Translations under genes and position numbers: made by a program
Part shown: positions 1-6,452 of the stretch, piece by piece
Layout of the letters: the number at the start of each line of letters is the position of its first letter
Numbering within the stretch: the stretch's first letter is position 1
Notes under the pieces: generated by a model
The model's input: the letters and a program-made list of their open reading frames with translations, nothing else
Told to the model about the DNA's origin: nothing
Database searches by the model: none
NCBI GenBank assembly: GCA_050304855.1
Contig: JBNLEI010000314.1
Coordinates: 1-11,692, forward strand
Length of the DNA: 11,692 nt
Source: Methylomarinum sp050304855
GTDB lineage: Bacteria; Pseudomonadota; Gammaproteobacteria; Methylococcales; Methylomonadaceae
Direction of reading: 5' to 3'

Positions 1-705
1 GATGACTTTTTCGGCAACCGCTGCCGCCGGTAAGGTGAATGGAGCAGCCGGACCCTCTTTTTGCAAACGCGCTTCCATAGCTTGATAAGTTTCTTTGTGG
101 AAACTGGTTTCCGGATCAATATTCCTTTTGTACATAGCGAAAGCATTTTTACGGAAATTGCTTTCGATCGGGCCAGGTTCGATCAACACGATATCGATAT
201 TGCTTCCATACAATTCGATTCGCAACGTATCGGCCAAACCTTCCAACGCAAATTTGCTGGCATTATAGGCGCCGCGGTAACGCATTGCCACAAAACCAAG
301 AATAGAACTGTTATAAATAATTCGTCCATGCCCTTGCAGACGCATATGAGGGATCAACAGGTTGGTCAATTCGTGAGTACCAAAGAAGTTGGTTTCGAAC
401 TGTTCTCTCAAAACTTCGCGACTCAAATCCTCCACCGCCCCGGGTTGGCCGTAAGCGCCGTTATGAAACACCGCATCTATTTTTCCTTCGCTCAGTTTTA
501 ATAATTCTTCGACGCTTTGTTGAATACTGGCTGAATCGGCCAGATCCAGCCGCAACGTCTCAAAACCTTCATTACGAAGGCGCTCTACATCATTCTGTTT
601 TCGCGCCGAACAAATCACCCGATGGCCGCGTTTTCTGACTTCATTTGCCGTAACATAGCCGATACCGCTGGAACAGCCGGTAATAAAAAGGGTTTTCGTC
701 GTCAT
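1..705 (-). CDS. Short-chain dehydrogenase/reductase (SDR), C-terminus cut by window edge
   Basis: Classical SDR, an NAD(P)H-dependent oxidoreductase with a Rossmann fold; the substrate cannot be told from sequence. In the 235 residues visible I read the cofactor glycine motif TGCSSGIG (residues 9-16), Arg35 at the end of strand 2 (suggesting NADPH), the strand-4 motif as HNGAYG (81-86) in place of the usual NNAG, catalytic Ser134, and YNASK at 147-151 (Tyr147, Lys151). The PG motif follows in LIEPGPIES. The 13-residue Ser-to-Tyr spacing is canonical. The core resembles the E. coli YbbO-type aldehyde reductase group, but this is recollection and not a search. The ATG at 703-705 overlaps the stop of the DUF4124 gene as ATGA, so the two are probably translationally coupled. 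The reading frame is open to base 1, so roughly the last 30-50 residues expected for the family lie outside. Confidence 0.93.
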   Translation of the reverse strand, partial: MTTKTLFITGCSSGIGYVTANEVRKRGHRVICSARKQNDVERLRNEGFETLRLDLADSASIQQSVEELLKLSEGKIDAVFHNGAYGQPGAVEDLSREVLREQFETNFFGTHELTNLLIPHMRLQGHGRIIYNSSILGFVAMRYRGAYNASKFALEGLADTLRIELYGSNIDIVLIEPGPIESNFRKNAFAMYKRNIDPETSFHKETYQAMEARLQKEGPAAPFTLPAAAVAEKVI

Positions 706-1280
706 TGATCCGCCAGTTCGGTTTCGTTGAAATAAAAACTTTTGCCGCTGCTGCAGTCGACCAGAAACACCAAGGAATCTTCCTGGCTTTTCAGATTCAA
801 CTCGTCGGCCTCGACACGTTGACACTCGCCGGTCGCCAATGCTTTTTGGGCGGCCAAACGACGGAATTTCTCTATTTCTGGTAAACGGTTTTCAAACTGT
901 TTGACTATAGCCGGCAATTTATCCGGATCATAAGGCGGTATCGCAAATGCCGAATATTGCTTCGGATTACTATTGATTAATGCTTGCGTAATCGCACTCT
1001 CCGTCAACGTATCCTTTTTACGTTGTTCTTTTTCTAATAGGCGTTGCTGCGCTTCCTGCTTGAGCCGTCTTTTTTCCTCTTCGGCTAGCTCCTCTTGTTT
1101 CTGTTGTTGATTCAAATCGACAGCAGAACCCGTTTTGACATTCATTTCAAATGCCTGCTTTTCTTCAGCGCAAGGTTGAGATTGATAACTGGTGTTACCG
1201 GACGCATCAGTACATTTAAAAACCCCGGCAAGACACTGGGTGGAAAAAAGTGCAGCAACGATCAAAACAATTTTTTTCAT
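702..1280 (-). CDS. Exported DUF4124 domain protein
   Basis: A 192-residue protein of unknown function. It starts with a clear signal peptide (KK, hydrophobic 4-14, likely cut after CLA at 16-18), so it should be periplasmic. The mature N-terminus reads VFKCTDASGNTSYQSQPC, the pattern of the DUF4124 domain, with Cys23 and Cys37 probably forming a disulphide. Residues about 57-91 are a charged Gln/Glu/Lys stretch likely to form a coiled coil. The C-terminal part has a second cysteine pair (Cys153, Cys176) and ends in a short strand-rich segment. Upstream of the ATG is an AAGGG-like Shine-Dalgarno sequence. The gene lies 36 bp after the POT transporter gene and overlaps the SDR start by 4 bp, consistent with one leftward transcript. 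The family is common in Proteobacteria and has no assigned biochemical role. Confidence 0.88.
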   Translation of the reverse strand: MKKIVLIVAALFSTQCLAGVFKCTDASGNTSYQSQPCAEEKQAFEMNVKTGSAVDLNQQQKQEELAEEEKRRLKQEAQQRLLEKEQRKKDTLTESAITQALINSNPKQYSAFAIPPYDPDKLPAIVKQFENRLPEIEKFRRLAAQKALATGECQRVEADELNLKSQEDSLVFLVDCSSGKSFYFNETELADQ

Positions 1281-1316
1281 TTCATACCCTTTATTGAGAG
1301 TTTGAGGCTATTACTA

Positions 1317-2657
1317 TTATTCAGCCAATTCATCATGTAAATAGGTTTGTTCAGTGTAGTAGCGAATGACCCATATGAAAAGGCAGGCTGTGATTAACAT
1401 GATCATGCTGAAAAACCAAAAATAATCAGCGCCCGCCAGTTTGCTGCTGCCGTCGTCGTTTTGAATAAAAAAGTTGACCGCACTGGTAAACAAATTGCCG
1501 ATAGCTATCGATAAAAAGTAAAACGCCATGATGAAGGATTTCATCGCTTTCGGCGCCTGAGTATACGAAAATTCCAAACAGGTAATGGAAACCATCACTT
1601 CCGCCGCAGTCAATAAGAGATAGGCCAGCAATTGCCAAGCGATATGAACGGCAACACCGCGATCCAAGTTCGTTTGGATAACCGCGGCGATAGCGAATGC
1701 GATAACCGTGATAAACAGGCCGATAGCCATTTTTTTCAACTCGGTCAACGCCGTTATTTTATTCAGCGCCGGATAAACCAGATAAGCAAAAAACGGCACC
1801 AGCAACATAATCAGCAAAGGGTTGGCCGCCTGAATCTGTGACGGCAGCAGCTCCAATTCGCCGATCATGCGGTCCATTTTTTGTGCCTGCAACACCCAGG
1901 ATGAGCCGATCTGCTCGAACAAAGCCCAGAACACAGCAATGAAAATATAAATCGAAGCCAGTTTTTTTAAGGTATCCAAACCTGTACGGCTCAGGCTCTC
2001 CTTGACAAAATCCATACCGGCCGGCGGAATATGAACAAACCGGTAGCGACCGCTCCAAAACACGATTGTCGCCAGCAGCATCAGCAGACCGGGAATGGCG
2101 AAAGCCACCGACGAACCGTAGCGCTCTAGCAACCAGGGGATAATCAACATCGCCGAAAAAGCACCGAGATTAATGGCGAAATAAAACCAGCCGAATACCT
2201 TGCTAAGCAAATGCCGATTGGAAACCCCGAATTGGTCACCCAAATGCGACGACACGCAAGGTTTGATGCCCCCGGCACCTAACGCAATCAGGCTTTGTCC
2301 GACCAACAACCCGGTCCGGGTATCGTCAACCGCTAAGGCAAAATGGCCGAAACAATAAAACAGGGATAAGAACAATATCGTGCGATATTTGCCTAAAAGC
2401 CCGTCGGCCAGAAGAGCTCCCAGCACCGGCATGAAATATACGGCCGAAACGAATAAATGAAAATAGCCTTGCGCTTCGTTTTCGGACATCAAATCGAGCC
2501 GGCCGTCGCTCCCCATCAAATATTGGGTCATAAAAATGACGAGGATAGCGCGCATACCATAATAACTAAAGCGTTCGGCTGCTTCGTTAACGACAATGAA
2601 AGGGGTCCCGGTCGGTAATTCTTTACTGGCCACAGGGGCGATTTTATAGGGTTTCAT
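1317..2657 (-). CDS. POT/PTR2-family proton-dependent oligopeptide transporter (MFS)
   Basis: Inner-membrane symporter that takes up di- and tripeptides with protons. Family signatures are in order: the ExxER proton-coupling motif as EAAERFSYYG (25-34), GGIKP with conserved Lys132 followed by HLGDQF (139-143), the second PTR2 signature FYFAINLG (158-165), FWALFEQIGSSW with Glu248 on TM7, and EFSYTQAP near TM10. All residues usually needed for proton coupling seem present. At 446 residues it is shorter than typical bacterial POTs (about 490-500). The loop between TM6 and TM7 is short and charged, so the two extra helices HA/HB found in most bacterial members look missing, giving 12 predicted membrane spans. 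The in-frame stop just upstream leaves the ATG at 2655-2657 as the only normal start, although I see no good Shine-Dalgarno sequence before it. It is first in the leftward gene set. Confidence 0.93.
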   Translation of the reverse strand: MKPYKIAPVASKELPTGTPFIVVNEAAERFSYYGMRAILVIFMTQYLMGSDGRLDLMSENEAQGYFHLFVSAVYFMPVLGALLADGLLGKYRTILFLSLFYCFGHFALAVDDTRTGLLVGQSLIALGAGGIKPCVSSHLGDQFGVSNRHLLSKVFGWFYFAINLGAFSAMLIIPWLLERYGSSVAFAIPGLLMLLATIVFWSGRYRFVHIPPAGMDFVKESLSRTGLDTLKKLASIYIFIAVFWALFEQIGSSWVLQAQKMDRMIGELELLPSQIQAANPLLIMLLVPFFAYLVYPALNKITALTELKKMAIGLFITVIAFAIAAVIQTNLDRGVAVHIAWQLLAYLLLTAAEVMVSITCLEFSYTQAPKAMKSFIMAFYFLSIAIGNLFTSAVNFFIQNDDGSSKLAGADYFWFFSMIMLITACLFIWVIRYYTEQTYLHDELAE

Positions 2658-2681
2658 AAAGAACAGTTAATCAATGGTTCG

Positions 2682-2710
2682 ATAAAATATCTTGAATCGG
2701 TCTGATTCAA
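2682..2710 (-). promoter_or_regulatory. Candidate sigma-70 promoter for the POT gene
   Basis: On the minus strand TTGAAT (2705-2710, -35, 4 of 6 matches) is followed after exactly 17 bases by TTTTAT (2682-2687, -10, 4 of 6). Transcription would start near 2675, about 18 bases before the ATG. The -35 box lies inside one arm of a perfect inverted repeat (2692-2710). The match is modest, so this is a prediction from spacing and position. Confidence 0.35.
2692..2710. repeat. Perfect inverted repeat TTGAATC-N5-GATTCAA
   Basis: Seven-base arms (2692-2698 and 2704-2710) match perfectly around GGTCT. The symmetric arms and the overlap with the -35 box and spacer of the predicted POT promoter fit a repressor or activator binding site. 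No known regulator motif is recognised. Confidence 0.6.
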
Positions 2711-2714
2711 CTTC

Positions 2715-2731
2715 AATAATCAGGTATTATT
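2715..2731. repeat. Inverted repeat AATAAT-N5-ATTATT
   Basis: Six-base arms (2715-2720 and 2726-2731) are perfect around CAGGT. It lies 4 bp upstream, on the POT side, of the TTGAATC repeat and has the same 5-base spacer. The arms are pure A/T, so chance occurrence is more likely than for its neighbour. Confidence 0.45.
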
Positions 2732-2789
2732 TGCTGATTGACGAAGCATAGCGATTGGCGGCATGCTAACCGTATGAAAATGGGAACTT

Positions 2790-2820
2790 TAACGGTCTTT
2801 TTTCGTCGCATTCACCGTTA
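2790..2820. repeat. Inverted repeat TAACGGT-N17-ACCGTTA
   Basis: Perfect seven-base arms lie at 2790-2796 and 2814-2820 with a 17-base spacer. A T-run follows on the plus strand at 2827-2832, but six bases separate it from the stem and no rightward gene precedes it, so a terminator role is doubtful. It may be a DNA-binding site or chance. Confidence 0.4.
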
Positions 2821-2944
2821 CTGGTCTTTTTTGGTCATCGGCTTATCCCGAACAATTATTGTAGAAAATATTAAGCGACTCTTTTCAAATCTAATGATAA
2901 GTCATTCAAATATCGTTTAGAGTCATAATACCTTATGCCCTTAC

Positions 2945-2969
2945 CGTGAAAATCACCACTTGATTCACG
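2945..2969. repeat. Imperfect stem-loop upstream of moxR
   Basis: CGTG (2945-2948) plus AATCA (2951-2955) pair with TGATT (2961-2965) plus CACG (2966-2969), leaving an AA bulge at 2949-2950 and a 5-base loop. It ends 82 bases before the moxR start and just upstream of the likely promoter zone. No T-run follows directly, so it does not look like a terminator. An operator for the Bat operon is possible. Confidence 0.35.
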
Positions 2970-3013
2970 AAGCTAGAGCAAGGAAAAGTTTTTTATACCC
3001 CGAACGCATATTT

Positions 3014-3019
3014 TACAAT
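3014..3019 (+). promoter_or_regulatory. Possible -10 box for the MoxR/Bat operon
   Basis: TACAAT matches the sigma-70 -10 consensus at five of six positions and lies 33 bases before the moxR ATG. The -35 position (about 2991-2996, TTTTAT) is poor, so the promoter may depend on an activator or be placed elsewhere. A weak Shine-Dalgarno GGA (3038-3040) follows, 11 bases before the start. Confidence 0.25.
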
Positions 3020-3051
3020 TGGATTGAACATTTTAACGGAAACAGCAAAAT

Positions 3052-4038
3052 ATGGCTGAGACAAGTCTGAGTAATTCACAACTAGCCCTGCAACAACTTA
3101 AAACGACAATCAAACAACAAATCATCGGTCAGGATATTCTGGTCGAACGTATGCTGATTGCGTTACTGGCAGACGGTCACATGCTGGTCGAAGGCGCTCC
3201 CGGATTGGCTAAAACCCGCGCTATTAACGTGCTAAGCAAAGGTATCGAAGCCGATTTCCACCGTGTTCAGTTTACTCCGGATTTGTTGCCGGCGGATTTG
3301 ACCGGTACTGAAATCTACCGACCTCAGCAAGGTAACTTTGAATTTCAAAAAGGACCGCTCTTTCATAACCTGATTTTGGCTGATGAAATCAACCGTTCAC
3401 CAGCAAAAGTGCAGGCGGCACTTCTGGAAGCCATGGCTGAAAGACAGATCACGGTTGGCGGAGCCACTTATCCGCTGCCGAAATTATTTATGGTCATGGC
3501 GACGCAAAACCCAATCGAGCAGGAAGGTACCTATCCGCTGCCGGAAGCACAGCTCGACCGTTTCCTGCTGCATGTCAAGATCGACTACCCTCACGCCGAA
3601 CATGAAAAAGACATTTTACGCTTGGCCAGATCCGAGGCCAAAGGCGACTTGAACCAACAATCGAGCACAGATGAGAGAATAAGCCAGCAAGCCATATTCG
3701 TTGCCCGCCGAGAAGTGCTCGACATCCATATGGCCGATAGTCTGGAACAGTACCTTTTGCAACTGGTCCTGGCAACACGAAACCCCGGCGCTTATGGTGA
3801 AGACCTGTCATCCTGGCTGCAATACGGAGCCAGCCCGCGCGCCAGCATCGCGCTGGACCGTTGTGCCCGGGCCAAAGCCTGGCTGCAACAACGCGATTTC
3901 GTTGCGCCGGAAGATATACAGGATATGGCTTTCGATGTCATGCGACATCGCCTGATTCTGTCGTACGAAGCGGAAGCGGAAGGCATCACCAGCGACCGTT
4001 TTATCGAAGAATTAATAACCCGAGTTGCCGTGCCTTAA
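3052..4038 (+). CDS. moxR: MoxR-family AAA+ ATPase
   Basis: Cytoplasmic AAA+ ATPase of the MoxR group, thought to act as a chaperone that remodels or matures partner proteins, usually those carrying vWA domains. The 328 residues match the family length. Visible motifs are Walker A GAPGLAKT (48-55), Walker B LILADEINR with Asp111-Glu112, sensor-1 region MATQNPIEQEGTYPLPEAQLDRF (149-171) with Asn153 and candidate arginine finger Arg170, and the C-terminal AAA lid with the ARGASPRA-like motif written here as YGASPRASIAL. All ATPase residues look intact. It is first in the operon and 79 bp ahead of the DUF58 gene. The direct neighbours supply the vWA partners expected for this subfamily. The name comes from methanol dehydrogenase maturation, but MoxR proteins are widespread and no such role can be claimed here. 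Confidence 0.96.
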   Translation: MAETSLSNSQLALQQLKTTIKQQIIGQDILVERMLIALLADGHMLVEGAPGLAKTRAINVLSKGIEADFHRVQFTPDLLPADLTGTEIYRPQQGNFEFQKGPLFHNLILADEINRSPAKVQAALLEAMAERQITVGGATYPLPKLFMVMATQNPIEQEGTYPLPEAQLDRFLLHVKIDYPHAEHEKDILRLARSEAKGDLNQQSSTDERISQQAIFVARREVLDIHMADSLEQYLLQLVLATRNPGAYGEDLSSWLQYGASPRASIALDRCARAKAWLQQRDFVAPEDIQDMAFDVMRHRLILSYEAEAEGITSDRFIEELITRVAVP

Positions 4039-4053
4039 TTAACGATATCAAAT
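4025..4053 (+). promoter_or_regulatory. Weak possible internal promoter before the DUF58 gene
   Basis: TTGCCG (4025-4030) and TCAAAT (4048-4053) stand 17 bases apart, each with four of six consensus matches, at the end of moxR. It is noted because the 79-bp gap after moxR is the only loose junction in the operon. Chance is a fair explanation. Confidence 0.15.
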
Positions 4054-4117
4054 TAAACGTGCTACTGACGATTTCGGCAAACAACGGTCTAAAAGAAAGT
4101 TTTTCTCTACTATTGCG

Positions 4118-5005
4118 ATGAGACAAAATACAGCAAACGAATTAGTCGCAGTCAAGCTAAAAACCCTGGTTGATCTTGCCAGGCCCGCTTCCACCCTGAA
4201 CTTGCATCATGATCGGATTCATTCGGGGCAAAGCGGTGGTTATCTTTCCCGTTTCAAAGGTCGCGGAATGGAATTCGATGAAGCCCGCCTTTACCAACCC
4301 GGCGACGACGTCCGCTCGATAGATTGGCGAGTAACGGCAAGAACGGACAAGCCGCATACCAAAATTTTTCGCGAGGAAAGAGAAAGACCCATCTTTATTT
4401 CCGTCGATTATCGACCGACTATGGCTTTCGCGACCCGCGGCGTATTCAAATCGGTTCAAGCCGCCAAATTGGCGGCATTGCTAGCCTGGGCGGCACAGCA
4501 GCATGGCGACCGCATCGGCGGTCAAATCTTTTCCGACAAAGCCTGCCTCGAGTTGAAACCGCAAAACGGCAAACACGGTGTTTTACGCTTTTTTAACGCG
4601 CTGGTTAAACCGGATTTTGCCCTCGGTATGGAAATGACGCTAGAACATGTACTGGCGCGTCTGGTTCAGCATGCGAAACCGGGCAGCCGGGTATATATGA
4701 TTAGTGATTTTAGGGGGTTGAACGACAAAACGGAAATTCATTTGTCGAAACTGGCCAAACACTGCGACGTCGTGCTGATCCATGTCTTCGATCCATTGGA
4801 AAGCCGCTTGCCGACAAAGGGCCGCTACCGCTTTACCGACCGGGTCAGGGATATAGTAATCGATAGCGGAGATAGGCAACGTCTGATCGTTTATCATCAG
4901 CGTTTCGAGCGGCAATTGCATCATCTCCGGCAATTAAGCCGAAAGCTTGGCATCACCCTTCTGCAATGCAGTACCGCAGACGACCCGCTGGAGCCGTTAA
5001 GATAA
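4118..5005 (+). CDS. DUF58 protein with degenerate vWA-like fold
   Basis: A 295-residue protein of the DUF58 family, regularly encoded beside MoxR ATPases and thought to be part of the MoxR/vWA assembly. The DUF58 signature is clear at residues 50-70 (GMEFDEARLY, then QPGDDVRSIDW), followed by the conserved AR...FREERERP run. After it comes a vWA-like strand, FISVDYRPTM, where a MIDAS site would be DxSxS. Here it is Asp97-x-Arg99-x-Thr101, so ordinary metal binding is unlikely. The second vWA strand region reads VYMISDFRGL. No signal peptide or clear membrane span is seen, so it is probably cytoplasmic or peripheral. The ATG at 4118 has no recognisable Shine-Dalgarno sequence, but it puts the signature at the usual distance from the N-terminus. 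Its stop codon shares one base with the next start (TAATG). Confidence 0.93.
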   Translation: MRQNTANELVAVKLKTLVDLARPASTLNLHHDRIHSGQSGGYLSRFKGRGMEFDEARLYQPGDDVRSIDWRVTARTDKPHTKIFREERERPIFISVDYRPTMAFATRGVFKSVQAAKLAALLAWAAQQHGDRIGGQIFSDKACLELKPQNGKHGVLRFFNALVKPDFALGMEMTLEHVLARLVQHAKPGSRVYMISDFRGLNDKTEIHLSKLAKHCDVVLIHVFDPLESRLPTKGRYRFTDRVRDIVIDSGDRQRLIVYHQRFERQLHHLRQLSRKLGITLLQCSTADDPLEPLR

Positions 5006-5469
5006 TGCCGCAATCTCTGCCTTTACGAGATATTCATTTACCGGAGGCCATCAGCTGGTGGCCGCCGGCCGTCGGTTGGTGGCTATTACTGCTCTTAGTT
5101 CCGCTGATTTTTTTCATGTTATGGCGGCTCTATCGGAAAATAACGAAAAAAACCGCCGTTAAAAGCGCCAAAAAGCTGCTGGCGGTTATCAAGCAAGATC
5201 AACAAACCGATGACGCAAAAAAATTACAGCAGTTGTCGGCCCTATTGCGCCGGGTCGCCATTAGCATTGCTCCACGGCAACAATGTGCCGGCCTGACGGG
5301 AGACGCTTGGCTTCGATACCTGGATCGATCGATTAAAGGAACGCCTTTCAGCCAGGGTATCGGACGTTGTCTGGCCGATGCCCATTATCGCAAAAAAACT
5401 TCTGGAGAAATCGACATACAAGCTTTGATCGGCTTGTGTGAACAGTGGTTGCGAGGCCAAAAAACATGA
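5005..5469 (+). CDS. DUF4381 single-pass membrane protein
   Basis: A 154-residue protein of the DUF4381 family, a regular but uncharacterised member of gammaproteobacterial Bat operons. The family hallmark is at the N-terminus: LRDIHLPEAISWWPPAVGWW (7-26), followed by one membrane span (about 27-42) and a positively charged stretch RLYRKITKK that should lie in the cytoplasm. The rest is a soluble, mostly helical domain with QCAGLTGDAWLRYLD (93-107) and a final helix ending CEQWLRG. A longer frame opens at 4966, but the ATG at 5005-5007 is preferred: it forms TAATG with the DUF58 stop, has GGAG at 4990-4993, and puts the family motif at its usual place. It ends in an ATGA overlap with batA. 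The role is probably to anchor or dock the cytoplasmic MoxR/DUF58 pair to the membrane Bat proteins; this is inferred from context only. Confidence 0.9.
   Translation: MPQSLPLRDIHLPEAISWWPPAVGWWLLLLLVPLIFFMLWRLYRKITKKTAVKSAKKLLAVIKQDQQTDDAKKLQQLSALLRRVAISIAPRQQCAGLTGDAWLRYLDRSIKGTPFSQGIGRCLADAHYRKKTSGEIDIQALIGLCEQWLRGQKT
5453..5456 (+). promoter_or_regulatory. Shine-Dalgarno GAGG that fixes the batA start
   Basis: GAGG lies nine bases before the ATG at 5466. An in-frame GTG at 5445 would extend the protein by seven residues, but the Shine-Dalgarno sequence would then lie inside the gene and the ATGA coupling with the previous stop would be lost. Confidence 0.65.
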
Positions 5470-6452
5470 TTCATTTTTATTGGCCCTGGATGCTTCTGTT
5501 TTTACCGTTGCCGCTGCTGGTTCGATGGCTGTTTCCGGAGCAAACACCGATGGAACAAGCCGCATTAAAAGTCCCGTTTTTAGACGATTTCGGCAGCGCC
5601 GAAGCTAAAACCGTCTCGCACACCCAACGATGGCCATTGCTATTGGCTGCTGTCGGCTGGGTTCTTCTGGTGCTGGCCGGTTGTCGACCCCAATGGTTAG
5701 GTAATCCGATCGAACAGGCCGTCAGCGGTCGCGATTTGATGCTGGCAGTAGATGTATCCGGCAGTATGGAAGAGCAGGATTTTGTGATCGGCAAGCAACG
5801 TGTGGACCGGTTGACCGCCACCAAACAAGTAGCCGGGGCCTTTATCGAACGCCGGGTCGGCGACCGCATCGGTTTGATCCTGTTCGGCACTACCGCTTAT
5901 TTACAAACTCCGCTGACTTTCGATCGAAAAACCGTTGTCACTTTGCTTAACGAGGCTTTTATCGGCATTACCGACGAAGAGCCGGCCACTTCGATCGGCG
6001 ACGCTATCGGCTTAGCGGTAAAACGCCTGAAAAACCAACAGACCGACAGTCGGGTGTTGATATTGCTGACCGACGGCGCCAATACTGCCGGCGAAGTTTC
6101 CCCTTTGCAAGCGGCGGAACTAGCCGCTGAAAACCAATTGAAAATCTACACCATCGGTATCGGGGCCGATGAAATGATCATTCGCAGCTTTTTTGGCACA
6201 CGTAAAATCAACCCTTCCCGCGATCTCGACGAACGCACTCTGACCGCTATCGCCGAAAAAACAGGCGGCCTATATTTTCGCGCCCGAAATACCCAGGAAC
6301 TGGACAAGATCTACCAGTTATTGGACGAACTGGAACCGGTGGAAAAAGACAAACAATATTTTCGTCCCCGTCGAGAACTGTATGCTTGGCCTTTAGCCTT
6401 GTCTCTGTTTGCAGCCGCTGTAATTGGGTTCAATCGTTTGAGGCAAACATGA
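5466..6452 (+). CDS. batA: BatA-like vWA-domain membrane protein
   Basis: A 328-residue inner-membrane protein with one cytoplasmic or periplasmic vWA domain, the BatA member of the Bat (Bacteroides aerotolerance) family. Two N-terminal membrane spans (about 7-23 and 57-72) precede the typical RPQW motif. The vWA domain runs from about 90 to 285 with a complete MIDAS metal site: DVSGSM (Asp96, Ser98, Ser100), Thr175 in PATSIGDAIG, and Asp203 in LLTDG. A third membrane span (about 306-323) ends the protein. This is the family's usual plan and length. It overlaps both the DUF4381 gene and batB by ATGA, so the three products are probably made in fixed ratio. Proteins of this family are thought to form a membrane complex with BatB and to be acted on by MoxR. 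The client or signal is not known. Confidence 0.95.
   Translation: MIHFYWPWMLLFLPLPLLVRWLFPEQTPMEQAALKVPFLDDFGSAEAKTVSHTQRWPLLLAAVGWVLLVLAGCRPQWLGNPIEQAVSGRDLMLAVDVSGSMEEQDFVIGKQRVDRLTATKQVAGAFIERRVGDRIGLILFGTTAYLQTPLTFDRKTVVTLLNEAFIGITDEEPATSIGDAIGLAVKRLKNQQTDSRVLILLTDGANTAGEVSPLQAAELAAENQLKIYTIGIGADEMIIRSFFGTRKINPSRDLDERTLTAIAEKTGGLYFRARNTQELDKIYQLLDELEPVEKDKQYFRPRRELYAWPLALSLFAAAVIGFNRLRQT
6440..6443 (+). promoter_or_regulatory. Shine-Dalgarno GAGG that fixes the batB start
   Basis: GAGG stands five bases before the ATG at 6449, which overlaps the batA stop as ATGA. The frame is open upstream to 6386, but that extension would add 21 residues lying inside batA and would remove the normal N-terminal membrane span position. 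Confidence 0.65.

Larger units (their letters stand above)
2658..3051. other. Divergent intergenic region, no convincing gene
   Basis: This 394-bp AT-rich stretch separates the leftward POT gene set from the rightward MoxR/Bat operon, so it should hold both promoters. It contains four inverted repeats (2692-2710, 2715-2731, 2790-2820, 2945-2969) and a direct repeat GGTCTTTTTT about 29 bp apart (2794 and 2823). A short open frame at 2774-2920 has no ribosome binding site and no family resemblance. I see no tRNA or terminator here. Confidence 0.7.

Noticed and set aside
61..501. 146-codon plus-strand frame inside the SDR gene.
   Set aside because: The minus strand carries the complete SDR motif series through the same bases; the plus frame shows no family pattern.
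2774..2920. 48-codon open frame coding a small basic hydrophobic peptide in the divergent spacer (also open from a TTG at 2738).
   Set aside because: No Shine-Dalgarno sequence at either start, no recognised family, and it lies across the inverted repeats of the spacer.
3383..3989. Several long open frames on both strands inside moxR, and similar ones inside DUF58, batA, batB/C and batD.
   Set aside because: They overlap genes with full family motifs, have no ribosome sites, and look like out-of-frame shadows.
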